A program made the position numbers and the translations under genes. This document shows, one piece after another, positions 6,712 to 16,112 of a stretch of 64,000 bases of DNA (positions are counted from its first letter, which is position 1; the number at the start of each line of letters is the position of its first letter). The notes below the pieces were generated by a model that worked only from the letters and a program-made list of their open reading frames with translations, did not search any database and was not told where the DNA came from. Source of the DNA: Halosegnis longus (GTDB taxonomy: Archaea > Halobacteriota > Halobacteria > Halobacteriales > Haloarculaceae); assembly GCF_009663395.1 (NCBI RefSeq), contig NZ_QKNW01000001.1, positions 2,170,001 through 2,234,000 on the forward strand, read 5' to 3'.

Positions 6712-8445
6712 CTACTCGTCCCAGCGCGCGTCCGCGAGGGTGCGCTGGACGGCTTCCTCTCCGACCGCTGCCGCGAGATGCTCGTAGCCGCTGCGCTCGC
6801 CCCGGTCGGTCGCCTCCGCGACGAGTCGCGAGACGATGAACTCCGGCGTCGACTTGCCGAGCTGACCGAACCGCGGCTGGTAATCGACTTCGAGGTCGAG
6901 GTCCGGGGTCAGCCCCTCGGCGAAGATGCCGTCGACGCGTGCCACCTCGGGAAGCGGTTCCAGGTCCTCCGCGAGGTGGGTGACGAACGCGCCGAGCGCC
7001 TCGCGTTCCACGGTGAGCGTCACCAGCCCGTGCAGGAGGTCGGCCGCGCGGCCCGGTTCGGTGATGGCCTCGAACTCGTCGACCAACATCAGGGTGCGAC
7101 CCTCGCGGGTCAACGGCGGGACGACAGACCGGAGGGTCGATTCGAGCACGCCGGCGTTGAAGGAGGCGTGGCGACGGTGGAAGACGATCGAATCGACCTG
7201 CCCGACGGCGGCGGCCTCGGCAGGGACGGGAAGTCCCATCGACGCGAGCAGCTGTACCTGACACAGCGTTTCCAAGACGGTCGTCTTCCCGCCGGAGTTC
7301 GCGCCCGTCAACACGGCCACGCGGTCGCCCGTCGGCACGTCGAGGTCGTGGTCGCCGACGGCGTAGTCGATTGGCTGCACGTCGATGCCGGCATCGAGCA
7401 GATCGAGGTTGCGCGCTCCCTCGACGGCCAGCGTCTCCGTCGCCACGAGGTCGGGCGCGGTGAGGTCGTACGCGACGGAAAAGCGCGCGAGCGACACGTC
7501 GAAGGCGAGGTCGTCCACGGCCGCGACGGCCGCGTCGAGTTCCTCGCGGGTCGCCTCGACCGTCTCCCGAAGGTCGGCCGCCACGCTCGTCTCGCGTTCG
7601 TCAACGCGGGTCCGGAGCGCGGTCGCGAGCGAGCGCAGCCCTTCCGTCACGAAGCCGGCAGCGTCGGCGGCCCCGTCGGGTGCAGCGTCGCGAACCTCCC
7701 CAGAAGGGAGTCCTGTCTCGTCGGCGACGTGGCGGACGAACGCCGACTGGAACTCCGCGGCGTCGCGGGCACTCGACCGGACGGCGTCGAGCACGCCGTC
7801 GGGGTCGGCGGCCATATCCTCCACCGTCGCGAGTGCGTCGCGCAGGCGGTCGAGTTCGTCGTCCGCACCAGCGCCGAGTCGGTCGTCGCCGTCGAGGGCG
7901 CGCAGCGCGACCGCGGCCTCGGCCAGTCGGTCGGTGTCGAGGTCGGCGATCGCGGCGAACACGCCCGAATCGGCCGCGGTCTCGGCGAGCGCGACGGCGG
8001 TCTCGGCGGCCGACAGCTCTCCGACCGCGCCGTCGTGGCGGTCGAACGCCTCCAACACGGCCTCCTGTGTCGCCTCGTCGAGCGCGCGCCACGACTCCGT
8101 CGCCGCCATCACGTCGTCGAGGCGGGCGCGCATTGCGTCGGTGTCGGTCAGCGGCGTCAACACGCGGATGCGGTCGCCGGCGTGGCGGGTGACGGCGTGC
8201 TCCTCGGCGAGGTCGAGCAGGGACTTGTACACGTCGCGGGTGTCACGGGTCGTGAGCGTCTCTAACCCCTCGCCGCCGTTGGCGCGCCGGAGGATACGCG
8301 TTGCGCGCCCGGGGGTGAGACCGGCGTCGACGAGCGTGCGCGCGTCGGCTGACTCGATGGCCTCGACCGCCCGCTCGGTACCCAGAGACTCAGACAGACG
8401 GGTCGCCGTCTTCGGACCGACGCCCCAGTACTCCTGCAGTCGCAT
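6712..8445 (-). CDS. mutS5: MutS5-type DNA mismatch-repair-like ATPase
   Basis: A 577-residue MutS-family ATPase of the archaeal MutS5/MutS2-like group. Residues 1-55 form a helix-hairpin-helix segment (YWGVGPKTATRLSESLG). The middle is a helical, coiled-coil-like lever region. The C-terminal ABC ATPase has Walker A GANSGGKTT near residue 378, a signature-type loop (FNAGVLESTLRS) and Walker B TLMLVDEFEAI, where canonical MutS has a LLDELGRGT-like sequence. No mismatch-recognition Phe domain and no Smr nuclease domain are seen, so it is unlikely to be a MutS1 mismatch sensor. The ATG at 8445 is chosen over in-frame upstream codons because the HhH starts directly there. Confidence 0.85.
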   Translation of the reverse strand: MRLQEYWGVGPKTATRLSESLGTERAVEAIESADARTLVDAGLTPGRATRILRRANGGEGLETLTTRDTRDVYKSLLDLAEEHAVTRHAGDRIRVLTPLTDTDAMRARLDDVMAATESWRALDEATQEAVLEAFDRHDGAVGELSAAETAVALAETAADSGVFAAIADLDTDRLAEAAVALRALDGDDRLGAGADDELDRLRDALATVEDMAADPDGVLDAVRSSARDAAEFQSAFVRHVADETGLPSGEVRDAAPDGAADAAGFVTEGLRSLATALRTRVDERETSVAADLRETVEATREELDAAVAAVDDLAFDVSLARFSVAYDLTAPDLVATETLAVEGARNLDLLDAGIDVQPIDYAVGDHDLDVPTGDRVAVLTGANSGGKTTVLETLCQVQLLASMGLPVPAEAAAVGQVDSIVFHRRHASFNAGVLESTLRSVVPPLTREGRTLMLVDEFEAITEPGRAADLLHGLVTLTVEREALGAFVTHLAEDLEPLPEVARVDGIFAEGLTPDLDLEVDYQPRFGQLGKSTPEFIVSRLVAEATDRGERSGYEHLAAAVGEEAVQRTLADARWDE

Positions 8446-8517
8446 ACGTGTCGCTCTGCTGGGGGCGCAAAGAAGCTCCCGACGCACCGTGCTAGTGTGT
8501 CACAGTCCCAACGCAAG

Positions 8518-8525
8518 GCTTAAAT
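8518..8525 (+). promoter_or_regulatory. TATA-like box of the TFB gene
   Basis: CTTAAATG is centred about 30 nt before the ATG at 8552 within an AT-rich stretch between the divergent mutS5 and TFB genes. The spacing fits a nearly leaderless transcript, the usual form in haloarchaea. Confidence 0.5.
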
Positions 8526-8551
8526 GTGAGTAATTTTCGATATTAAGTGTA

Positions 8552-9499
8552 ATGGCAGGTCCCACACGGCAGCGACAACGTAGCTCCGAGACGGAGTCGG
8601 AGACGGAATCGGTAGGGTGTCCCGAGTGCGAGTCCGACTCGCTCGTCCAGTCGGGAGAGGGCGAACTCATGTGTGACGACTGCGGGCTCATCATCGAGGA
8701 GTCGAACATCGACCGGGGGCCGGAGTGGCGGGCGTTCAACCACTCCGAACGACAGTCGAAGTCCCGGGTCGGTGCGCCGACGACCCAGACGATGCACGAT
8801 AAGGGACTGACCACCCAAATCGACTGGAAGGACAAGGACGCGTACGGGCGCTCCATTTCCTCCGAGAAGCGGAGCCAGATGCACCGGCTCCGGAAGTGGC
8901 AGGAGCGTATCCGCACGAAGGACGCCGGCGAGCGCAATCTCCAGTTCGCGCTCTCGGAAATCGACCGGATGAGTTCCGCGCTCGGCGTTCCGCGCTCGGT
9001 GCGCGAGGTCGCCTCCGTCATCTACCGGCGCGCGCTCAAGGAGGACCTCATCCGCGGTCGCTCCATTGAGGGGGTCGCCACCTCCGCGCTGTACGCGGCG
9101 TGCAGACAGGAGGGGATTCCGCGCTCGCTCGACGAGGTGGCCGAGGTCGCCCGCGTCGAGCAGAAGGAAATCGGGCGCACGTACCGGTATATCGCACAGG
9201 AACTCTCGCTCGGGCTCGAACCCGTCGACCCGGTCCAGTACGTCCCGCGCTTCTGTTCGGAACTCGAACTCAGCGAGGAGGTCGAACAGAAGACGCGCGA
9301 GATCATCGAGGTGACCGCCGAGAAGGGGATGCTCTCGGGGAAATCGCCGACGGGGTACGCGGCCGCCGCGATCTACGCCGCCTCCCTGTTGTGCAACGAG
9401 AAGAAGACCCAACGCGAGGTCGCGAACGTCGCGCAGGTGACGGAGGTCACCATCCGGAACCGCTATCAAGAGCAGATCGAAGCGCTCGACATCCACTGA
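8552..9499 (+). CDS. tfb: Transcription initiation factor IIB (TFB)
   Basis: Recruits RNA polymerase to TATA/TBP complexes and contacts the BRE. The 315-residue protein has an N-terminal zinc ribbon (Cys23, Cys26, Cys41, Cys44), the B-finger/linker segment with the typical GPEWRAFN and KSRVGAPTT motifs, and two cyclin repeats at roughly 110-205 and 210-310, each with the YAACR/YAASLL signature. Haloarchaea carry several TFBs; another one is at 43018-43998 in this window. It is divergent from mutS5. Confidence 0.95.
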   Translation: MAGPTRQRQRSSETESETESVGCPECESDSLVQSGEGELMCDDCGLIIEESNIDRGPEWRAFNHSERQSKSRVGAPTTQTMHDKGLTTQIDWKDKDAYGRSISSEKRSQMHRLRKWQERIRTKDAGERNLQFALSEIDRMSSALGVPRSVREVASVIYRRALKEDLIRGRSIEGVATSALYAACRQEGIPRSLDEVAEVARVEQKEIGRTYRYIAQELSLGLEPVDPVQYVPRFCSELELSEEVEQKTREIIEVTAEKGMLSGKSPTGYAAAAIYAASLLCNEKKTQREVANVAQVTEVTIRNRYQEQIEALDIH

Positions 9500-9540
9500 C
9501 GGACACCGGGCTTTACTACCTCTCGGTGCCGTTTTGAAGT

Positions 9541-11085
9541 ATGGTTAGTTTCGACCCAGAGACGCTGCTAGGTGAGGCGACCCTCACCGACCGCGACCAC
9601 GACACGATGTCGGTGGAGGCTCCCTTCACCGGCGGGGAGTTCGCCACGCTGCCGCTCGGCGACGAACGCGACGTTGCACACGCCTTCGAGCGCGCCCGCG
9701 AGGCCCAACCGGAGTGGGAGGCTCGCGACCCCGACGAACGCGCCGAGATGCTGTTGGAGTATCACGACCTGCTGTTCGAGCACTCCGAGCCGCTGCTCGA
9801 TTTGGTGGTCGAGGAGTCCGGAAAGGCCCGCCGACACGGCTTCGAGGAACTCATCGACACGGCGATGGCCTCTCGGCACTACGCCCACCGCACCGAGTCG
9901 TATCTCGCTGATGAGTCACGCAAATCGCCGATGCCGGGACTCGTCGACGTGGAGGTGAACTACCGCGCGAAGGGCGTCGTCGGCGTCATCTCGCCGTGGA
10001 ACTACCCCTTGACGCTCGCCGTCTCGGATGCCGTCGCCGCGCTGCTCGCCGGCAACGCCGTCGTCCTCAAGCCCGCCGAACAGACCGCCTACACCGCGCT
10101 CGCGGCCGTCGCCCTCCTGCGTGAGGCCGGCGTTCCCGAGGACGTGATGCAGGTCGTCCCGGGCACCGGGCCGGACGTCGGCGAACCGCTCGTCGAGGAG
10201 AGCGACTACCTCTGTTTCACCGGCTCCTCGAAAACGGGGAGTCTCGTCGCCGCGAAGGCGGGCGAACAGCTCATCGACTGCTCGCTCGAGCTCGGCGGCA
10301 AGAACCCGGCCGTCGTGATGCCCGACGCCGATATCGACGCCGCAGTGAACGGGCTCGTCCGCGGTGCGTTCACCAACGCCGGGCAACTGTGTATCGCCAT
10401 CGAACGGCTCTACGTCCACGAGTCGGTGCGCGAGGAGTTCACCCGGAAGTTCGTCGCCGCGACGGAGGCGCTCGACATCCGGGCGAGCGACGACTGGAAC
10501 GTCGAGATGGGGTCGCTGCTCTCGCAGGCGCAGTTGGAGAAGGTGTCCAGCCACGTCGAGGACGCCCGCGACGCGGGCGCGACGGTCCTGACGGGCGGCG
10601 AGATGCTCCCCGACGTTGGCCCGTACGCCTACGCGCCGACGGTTCTGACCGACGTGTCCGGCGAGGCCGACCTCGCGCGACAGGAGACGTTCGGTCCCGT
10701 CGTCTCCATCTACGGCTTCGAGGACACCGACGCGGTCATCGAGCGAGCGAACGACTCCACCTACGGACTCAACGCCTCGGTCTGGACGGCAGACACCGAG
10801 CGGGGCCGCGACATCGCCCGCCGCATCGACTGCGGGACGGCGAACGTGAACGAGGCTTATGCGCCCTCCTTCATCGCGCACGACGCCCCGATGGGCGGGA
10901 TGAAGGATTCGGGCGTGGGGCGTCGACACGGCAAGGAGGGGTTCTACCGGTTCACCGAGCCACAGACGCTCGCCACCCAGGAGCGGGGCGAAATCGACTC
11001 CCCGCCGGGCGTCCCGTACAAGTGGTACGCCGCCGGGATGAAGCGCATCTTCACGCTGTTGCGCGACGTGCCGGGCTTCCGTTAG
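9541..11085 (+). CDS. NAD(P)-dependent aldehyde dehydrogenase (succinate-semialdehyde dehydrogenase-like)
   Basis: Oxidises an aldehyde to the acid with NAD(P)+. The 514-residue protein shows the cofactor segment SPWNYPLTL, VVLKPAEQTA, FTGSSKTG, the general-base Glu in LELGGKNP (about residue 250), the nucleophilic Cys in NAGQLC (about 283) and the FGPVVSI segment. It resembles succinate-semialdehyde dehydrogenases of the GabD type, but substrate cannot be fixed by eye. A TTTACTA box at about 9511-9517, some 27 nt before the ATG, suggests its own leaderless promoter. Confidence 0.85.
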   Translation: MVSFDPETLLGEATLTDRDHDTMSVEAPFTGGEFATLPLGDERDVAHAFERAREAQPEWEARDPDERAEMLLEYHDLLFEHSEPLLDLVVEESGKARRHGFEELIDTAMASRHYAHRTESYLADESRKSPMPGLVDVEVNYRAKGVVGVISPWNYPLTLAVSDAVAALLAGNAVVLKPAEQTAYTALAAVALLREAGVPEDVMQVVPGTGPDVGEPLVEESDYLCFTGSSKTGSLVAAKAGEQLIDCSLELGGKNPAVVMPDADIDAAVNGLVRGAFTNAGQLCIAIERLYVHESVREEFTRKFVAATEALDIRASDDWNVEMGSLLSQAQLEKVSSHVEDARDAGATVLTGGEMLPDVGPYAYAPTVLTDVSGEADLARQETFGPVVSIYGFEDTDAVIERANDSTYGLNASVWTADTERGRDIARRIDCGTANVNEAYAPSFIAHDAPMGGMKDSGVGRRHGKEGFYRFTEPQTLATQERGEIDSPPGVPYKWYAAGMKRIFTLLRDVPGFR

Positions 11086-11906
11086 GCCCGACACACTGCG
11101 AGCATGTGCGCCGAGTGGTCCACGACGCTCCGGGCTTCACGCAGGCTCGCGAGCGTCTCTCGAATCGCCGACTTGTGACTCGCCGTCAGCGCGTCCTGTT
11201 CGTCGCGCCGCTGTGAGAACGGCCCCTCCAGCGCCGCCAGCGTCTCGACGGTGAACTCGCGTTCGAGCAGCGTCTCGAACTCGTCGACCCGGAACAGATG
11301 CATCGGCTGGACCGACAGCTCCTGTCCGTACCGCTCCACGAGCTCGCGGTCGTAATCGCCGGTCGCCACGAGGTCTGGGAGCAGTTCGGTCTCGTCGGGC
11401 TCCGTCTTCCCGGCGTGGCGCAACATCCGCGTCACGCTCGCCAACAGCCCCATCACCGAGACGAAGACCGGTGCGCCGGACCGGGTCACTCGGCGTAGCT
11501 CCTCGACCGCAGTCTCGCGTTCCGTCTCGTCGAGGACGTGCGAGAGCGCACCGCCGAGACACAGCGTCGCGTCGAACTGCCCGTCGAGGCCGAGCGCGCG
11601 CACGTCACCCTGCTGTGTCGTGACGCTGTCCGCGACGCCGTGTTCGCGCGCCTTCTCGCGGGCAATTCTGACCTGTCGCTCGCTCACGTCGACGAGGGTC
11701 ACGTCGTAGCCGCGTGCTGCGAGCCAGACGGCGTAGCGACCACCGCCGCCACCCACATCGAGGACGCGTCCTGAGTCGGGGAGCTGTTCCGTCAGGTACT
11801 CCGTCGTCACCTCGAACTCCAGTCGGTGGTGGAAGTCGCGGTCGAGCCGCTCCCACTCGCGCTCGCCGTACTCGTCGTAGAAGGCGGCGATGTCGTCGTC
11901 GCGCAT
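11082..11906 (-). CDS. SAM-dependent class I methyltransferase
   Basis: A 274-residue methyltransferase with motif I VLDVGGGGGRYAVWLA near residues 48-63, the acidic end of strand 2 in VTLVDVS, motif II-like QGDVRAL and CLGGALSHVLDE. The core fits the Methyltransf_11/25 type and the target is unknown. It ends 4 bp inside the aldehyde dehydrogenase gene (convergent). The ATG at 11906 begins the conserved part (MRDDDIAAFYDEYGE). Confidence 0.8.
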   Translation of the reverse strand: MRDDDIAAFYDEYGEREWERLDRDFHHRLEFEVTTEYLTEQLPDSGRVLDVGGGGGRYAVWLAARGYDVTLVDVSERQVRIAREKAREHGVADSVTTQQGDVRALGLDGQFDATLCLGGALSHVLDETERETAVEELRRVTRSGAPVFVSVMGLLASVTRMLRHAGKTEPDETELLPDLVATGDYDRELVERYGQELSVQPMHLFRVDEFETLLEREFTVETLAALEGPFSQRRDEQDALTASHKSAIRETLASLREARSVVDHSAHMLAVCRA

Positions 11907-11989
11907 ACACGATACCACTGGGTTCGGGAGTGTCAACGCTCTGGTCGCGCAGTCGCGACTGCTTTGTCGCGGGCGGTCGAACCGCGGCC

Positions 11990-12394
11990 ATGGGCGGCAC
12001 CTACACGCTCCTCATCCAACTGGCGGCGCCGACCGATATCGAGGTCGGTGCGCTCGGCACCCACCGGTTCGAGGCCGGCTGGTACGGCTACACCGGGTCG
12101 GCGCTCGGTGCCGGCGGATTCTCGCGAATCGACCGCCACGCCGAGGTCGCGACCGGGGAGCGCGACACCCGTCACTGGCACATCGACTACCTGCTCGGCC
12201 ATCCCGACGCGACGCTCGCCGCCGACGTGCGAACCGAGGCGGACGTGGAGTGTGCTGTCGCGCGAGCGCTCCCGGCCGGACCGGTGGCGGGGTTCGGCGC
12301 ATCCGACTGTGATTGTCCGAGTCACCTCGCGTACGCGCCCGACCGCGAGACGCTCGAACGCGCCGTCGAGTCGGCACACGAGCAGGTGCGTTAA
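11990..12394 (+). CDS. GIY-YIG-like (DUF123) nuclease-domain protein
   Basis: A 134-residue stand-alone protein that begins with MGGTYTLLIQL and has GWYGYTGSALG, the characteristic GIY-YIG-like pattern of the archaeal DUF123 family, followed by RIDRH and HWHIDYLL and a CDCPSHL segment near the C-terminus. DUF123 domains occur alone or fused to endonuclease III in archaea. Nuclease activity is inferred and not proven. It overlaps the convergent EamA gene by 4 bp. Confidence 0.8.
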   Translation: MGGTYTLLIQLAAPTDIEVGALGTHRFEAGWYGYTGSALGAGGFSRIDRHAEVATGERDTRHWHIDYLLGHPDATLAADVRTEADVECAVARALPAGPVAGFGASDCDCPSHLAYAPDRETLERAVESAHEQVR

Positions 12395-13281
12395 CGCCGA
12401 CCCCGGGCAGTGAGGTAGATTCCGCCGATAACGACGGCCCCGCCCGCGAGCGTGAGCGCGCCGGGCACCTCCCCGAGGATGACGAGCGCGAGCAGCGTCG
12501 AGCCGACCGGCTCGCCGACGAAGGAGACGCTGACGACCGAGCTCTCGACGTGCGCCAGCGCCCAGTTAACCACGGTGTGACCGAGCAGTCCCGGCCCGAT
12601 TGCCATCCCGACGAAGAGCAGCCACTCGCGAGGCGGGTACGAGACGATGGGGTCGCCGAGCGCGAGCGAGTACGCGAGCAGGCCGCCCGCACAGACGACG
12701 TAGACGACAGTGACGTAGGGAACGAGGTCGACGCGCTGGCGCACCGACCGCCCGGCGAGGACGTACAGGCCCGCGAGCACCGCACCGGAGAGCGCGAGGA
12801 GATTCCCGAGGACGGGTTCGGGAGCAGTCGTCCCGCCGAGCAGGCCGTCGAGGCTCATGACGGCTGAGCCCGCGAGCGCGACCCCGATGCCGGCGAGCGA
12901 CCGGCGCGACAGCGACTCGCCGAACAGGAAGTACGCCCCGACGGCGACGAACGCCGGCTGTGTCGTGACGAGCGTGACGCTCGCGGCGACGGTCGTCTTG
13001 TCGACGGACTCGAACCACGTCGCGAAGTGGGCCGCGAGCGCGAGCCCCGCGAGGAGTGCAGACAGCAGGTCGCGGCGGTCGAACTTCTGAAACTCCGCCC
13101 GCGACCGGAGCGCCAGCGGCGCGAGCAGCAGCCACGTCAGCGTGACGCGCCAGAACGCCATCGGCCCGCTCGGGGCGTCGGAGAACCGAATCAGGATTGC
13201 GCTCGTGGAGACGGCGACGATGGCGACGGCCAGCGCGGCCATCGGCGGCGTCCGTCGTTCGAGCGCGGCGAGCAGTCCCAC
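12391..13281 (-). CDS. EamA/DMT-family transporter
   Basis: A 296-residue integral membrane protein with about ten hydrophobic segments arranged as two EamA repeats (about 15-140 and 155-290), the drug/metabolite transporter design. Substrate unknown. The repeat starts with the usual pattern of short loops, a GPMAFWRVTLTW first-repeat segment and an FVGEPVGSTLLAL second-repeat segment. No transport partner genes are next to it. Confidence 0.85.
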   Translation of the reverse strand: MGLLAALERRTPPMAALAVAIVAVSTSAILIRFSDAPSGPMAFWRVTLTWLLLAPLALRSRAEFQKFDRRDLLSALLAGLALAAHFATWFESVDKTTVAASVTLVTTQPAFVAVGAYFLFGESLSRRSLAGIGVALAGSAVMSLDGLLGGTTAPEPVLGNLLALSGAVLAGLYVLAGRSVRQRVDLVPYVTVVYVVCAGGLLAYSLALGDPIVSYPPREWLLFVGMAIGPGLLGHTVVNWALAHVESSVVSVSFVGEPVGSTLLALVILGEVPGALTLAGGAVVIGGIYLTARGRR

Positions 13282-13336
13282 ACCTTCGCTCGTCGGGGCC
13301 GGTAGTTACCTGTTTCTCTCGCGCTGCTTCACCGAC

Positions 13337-13825
13337 TCACTCGAAGTGCGCCTTCGTCGTGCGGTGACGGTGATAGAACATCGGCTCGAAGCCCAGCCCC
13401 CCGAACGGCTCGGCGACCGTCCCGAGCGGGCCACCGGGGAGTCGGTAGACGACGCGGTCGTCGACGAGCGTCTCGCCGGCCTCGTTCTCGAAGAAGCGGT
13501 GGGTGTGTTCCCACTCCGGGAATGGGCCATCCTCCATCACGTCCCGGAAGTAGGCGCGCCCGTTGTCGAGGTCGGCCTCGCGCTCGGTGATGACGGAGGT
13601 CCACGACTGGCGCGGGCCGATGTCGAAGGGACGCAGCGACATCTCGATGCGAGCGCCCTCCTCCAGAATCTCGGGGTCAGTCTCCCCGTCAGGACCGGTG
13701 ACGGTTCCGACTTCGAGGTTCGCGACGGCGGGCGTGAGTTCGGTCAGGCCGGCGACACGCGAGTGGAAGTCCCAGACCTCATCGAGCGGTGCATCGACCC
13801 ACGTGGCGCGGTGGTACGTCGGCAT
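13337..13825 (-). CDS. SRPBCC (START-like) ligand-binding family protein
   Basis: A 162-residue protein of the SRPBCC superfamily: it begins with strand YHRATWVDAPLDEVWDFHS, the classic start of polyketide-cyclase/START-like proteins, then alternates strands with a long C-terminal helix region (GLGFEPMFYHRHR). Members bind hydrophobic ligands. The ligand is unknown. It sits 40 bp upstream of the Lrp-type regulator's 3' end, on the same strand. Confidence 0.75.
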   Translation of the reverse strand: MPTYHRATWVDAPLDEVWDFHSRVAGLTELTPAVANLEVGTVTGPDGETDPEILEEGARIEMSLRPFDIGPRQSWTSVITEREADLDNGRAYFRDVMEDGPFPEWEHTHRFFENEAGETLVDDRVVYRLPGGPLGTVAEPFGGLGFEPMFYHRHRTTKAHFE

Positions 13826-13865
13826 AGGTGGACAAGGGGCGGCGCGGGGAAAACAGTCGCGGCGG

Positions 13866-14294
13866 CTACTTCAGTCGCTCCTGCAGGAAGGAGGGGTGTG
13901 CTTCCTCGACGCCGTCGACCGTGAGAATGTCCTCGGAGATGACGGAGCCGACGGCGTTGCCGTCCGTGCCCCGGACCTCGGCCATCAGGGTGTGGTCGCC
14001 GGAGGAAGCGTACAGCGCCTCGACGGAGTCGAGCGCGGCGAGTTCGCGGGAGGCCTCGACGTACTGCTCGCTTGCGACCTCGATGCCGACGAGCGCGATA
14101 GACCGGGAGGCGAGCTTCTTCGGGTCGATATCGGCGGAGTAGCCGACGATGACACCGTCCGATTCCAGCTTGTCGACGTACTTGCGAACCGTCGGCTTGG
14201 AGACACCCGCTTGGTCCGCAATCTCGGCGTAGGAGGCCTGGGCGTCCTCCTCTAACACCGAGAGGATACGTTCCTCGGTGGTGTCGGTACTCAT
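13866..14294 (-). CDS. Lrp/AsnC-family transcriptional regulator
   Basis: A 142-residue Lrp/AsnC regulator. Residues 1-50 form a winged helix-turn-helix (EERILSVLEEDAQ, ASYAEIADQAGVSKPTVRKY), and residues 65-142 a RAM/effector domain with strands SIALVGIEVA and HTLMAEVRGTD. It is divergent from hisF with about 90 bp between starts, so it may control hisF or itself. The intergenic stretch has AT-rich TTTCA/AAAGTA patches near 14303-14330. Confidence 0.88.
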   Translation of the reverse strand: MSTDTTEERILSVLEEDAQASYAEIADQAGVSKPTVRKYVDKLESDGVIVGYSADIDPKKLASRSIALVGIEVASEQYVEASRELAALDSVEALYASSGDHTLMAEVRGTDGNAVGSVISEDILTVDGVEEAHPSFLQERLK

Positions 14295-14385
14295 ACCATG
14301 TCATTTCACGCGCCGAGAAAAGTATCTTCCGTATGGGAAACTCTGGCGACGAAACCGTGAAACCGTCCCCGGGAGTAGCGTGGGT

Positions 14386-15201
14386 ATGACTCTGACGAAG
14401 CGCATCATCCCCTGTATCGACGTGGACTTAGACGAGGACGGCAACGCAGCCGTCTACACCGGCGTCAACTTCGAGGACCTCGAGTACACCGGCGACCCCG
14501 TGGAGATGGCAAAGAAGTACAACGAGGCCGGCGCGGACGAGTTCGTCTTCCTCGACATCACGGCCAGCGCGGAGGGGCGCGAGACGATGCTCGACACCGT
14601 CTCCGCCGTGGCGGACGAGGTGTTCATCCCCCTGACCGTCGGCGGCGGCATCCGAACGAAGGAGGACATCAAGGAGACGCTCCGTGCCGGCGCGGACAAG
14701 GTCTCTATCAACTCCGGAGCAATCGCCGAGCCGTCGCTCGTGAACGACGGAGCCCGCGCCTTCGGCTCGCAGTGTATCGTCATCTCAGTCGACGCCCGCC
14801 GCCGCTTCGACGAGCAGGGAGAACACTACGTCGAGGTGGACGGCGAGTCCTGCTGGTTCGAGTGCACCGTCAAGGGGGGCCGCGAGGGGACCGACCTCGA
14901 CGTGGTGGAGTGGGCAAACGAGGTCGAGTCCCGCGGCGCGGGGGAGCTGTTCGTCAACAGCATCGACGCCGACGGGACGAAGGACGGCTACGACATCCCG
15001 CTGACGAAGGCCGTCTGTGACAGCGTCTCGACGCCCGTCATCGCCTCCTCCGGCTGTGGCGGTCCCGAAGACATGTACGAGGTGTTCACCGACGCCGGAG
15101 CCGATGCCGGGCTCGCGGCCTCCATCTTCCACTTCGACGAGTTCGGTATCGGCGAGGTGAAGCGGTATCTAGACGAGAAGGGCGTTCCTGTTCGGCTGTA
15201 G
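14386..15201 (+). CDS. hisF: Imidazole glycerol phosphate synthase subunit HisF
   Basis: Cyclase subunit of histidine biosynthesis that uses ammonia from HisH to make imidazole glycerol phosphate and AICAR. The 271-residue (beta/alpha)8 barrel has catalytic Asp in IIPCIDVD (residue 10-11 region) and the second Asp in ISVDARR near 130, and phosphate loops VGGGIR and SSGCGG. The length is slightly above the bacterial norm of about 255 owing to a small insertion. No other his genes are adjacent. Confidence 0.95.
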   Translation: MTLTKRIIPCIDVDLDEDGNAAVYTGVNFEDLEYTGDPVEMAKKYNEAGADEFVFLDITASAEGRETMLDTVSAVADEVFIPLTVGGGIRTKEDIKETLRAGADKVSINSGAIAEPSLVNDGARAFGSQCIVISVDARRRFDEQGEHYVEVDGESCWFECTVKGGREGTDLDVVEWANEVESRGAGELFVNSIDADGTKDGYDIPLTKAVCDSVSTPVIASSGCGGPEDMYEVFTDAGADAGLAASIFHFDEFGIGEVKRYLDEKGVPVRL

Positions 15202-15369
15202 CTCCGCGACTACTTTCATTCCGGTTGTGCGAAACTGAACACGCTCTACGTCTCGGGCGACTGAGCGGTGCTGGCCGGCAAATCAACCGACTGCGCGACC
15301 ACTTTCACTTCGGTCTCTGCGGTGGCGGAGCGGTCGCTGTCGAACACAGAGAAGCGAGAAGCCGAGAGA
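15202..15369. other. Intergenic region with an imperfect direct repeat
   Basis: Between convergent hisF and rpoL. The sequence GCGACTACTTTCATTCCGGT begins at 15206 and recurs with a few changes at 15295 (GCGACCACTTTCACTTCGGT), 89 bp apart. The role is unknown, perhaps a termination region. No gene is seen. Confidence 0.5.
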
Positions 15370-15654
15370 TTACGCGGCGGCGTCGTAGGCGTCGGTGAAG
15401 GAGTCGGACTTCTGTTTGACACTCGTGGTCGCTGCTTCGAGGGCGTCCAGCGGTGCGGTGCCGGATTCCGTCTCGATGTTGAGAATCGGGTCCGTCTGGC
15501 CACCGGACTGCTCGGGGTTCATGTCGTAGGTCGCGGTGGCGACGCCGTCTGTCTCCAGCAGCGCGCTCTTGAGGACGTTCATGAAGGTGTGGTCCTCGCC
15601 GGCGATTTCGATGGCGAGTTCGGTTTCTTCGTTCTCGATGACGCGCAGGTCCAT
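15370..15654 (-). CDS. rpoL: DNA-directed RNA polymerase subunit L (Rpo11)
   Basis: Small assembly subunit of archaeal RNA polymerase that pairs with Rpo3 (RpoD). The 94-residue protein starts [17 protein letters not shown] and has the conserved [12 protein letters not shown] segment of the RPB11/AC19 family. The length matches. A TATA-like GTACTT about 28 nt before the ATG at 15654 suggests a leaderless transcript. Confidence 0.93.
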   Translation of the reverse strand: MDLRVIENEETELAIEIAGEDHTFMNVLKSALLETDGVATATYDMNPEQSGGQTDPILNIETESGTAPLDALEAATTSVKQKSDSFTDAYDAAA

Positions 15655-16112
15655 ACCGAGTAGAGGGGGAGGCGGTCGGAAGTACGTTTCGGAGTAGCGG
15701 GACCGAACAGCGTGAGGTCCCGAGAACGCCGAGCGGGAGGAACGGAGTGACGACACGCGAGGAGATGGCACGAGCGGAGCGAGTGCCAGGCACGTGAGCG
15801 GGAGGAGCGACGCGACGACACGCGAGAAGATGGCACGAGCATAGCGAGTGCCAGGCACGTGAGCGGGAGGAGCGACGCGACGACACGCGAGAAGATGGCA
15901 CGAGCATAGCGAGTGCCAGAGATGTGAGCGGGAACGGAGTGACGCGACGACACGCGAACGACGAGACCGAACAGCGTTTCGTCTCGCGGCCGTCTCGCAA
16001 ACGCCCCGAAACACGCACCGAGTTTACGCCAGTAGCCAAACGTCGGCGAAACGCTAACATCGCTAAACTGTGGCGGTGGAGTTAAGACGAATCGCCCGCC
16101 AGATGCGCCCGT
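15655..16112. other. 458-bp gene-free region holding a 65-bp tandem repeat
   Basis: It lies between divergent rpoL and the beta-oxidation gene. The first 50 bp is the rpoL promoter and the last 60 bp holds the promoter of the gene at 16113 (GTTAAGA near 16080). The centre is a tandem repeat, entered separately. The remaining 15966-16060 contains GAGACCGAACAGCG and other copies of motifs near the repeat start. The stretch reads open in several frames, but only because the repeat has few stops. Confidence 0.7.
15735..15965. repeat. 65-bp tandem repeat, about 3.5 copies
   Basis: Units begin at 15735, 15800, 15865 and 15930 (the last partial), each beginning GGGAGG or GGGAAC. Units 2 and 3 differ at only a few positions; units 1 and 4 are more divergent. 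Each complete unit has an inverted repeat TGGCAC...GTGCCA with an 11-nt middle, so each RNA copy could form a hairpin. The copies are contiguous with no spacers. Confidence 0.9.

Noticed and set aside
15735-15965. CRISPR array
   Set aside because: The 65-bp units are contiguous with no spacers and no cas genes are near.
15305-16060. Long minus-strand frames upstream of rpoL
   Set aside because: They translate the 65-bp repeat into repetitive Arg/Ser/Cys-rich text and extend rpoL beyond its normal 94 residues.
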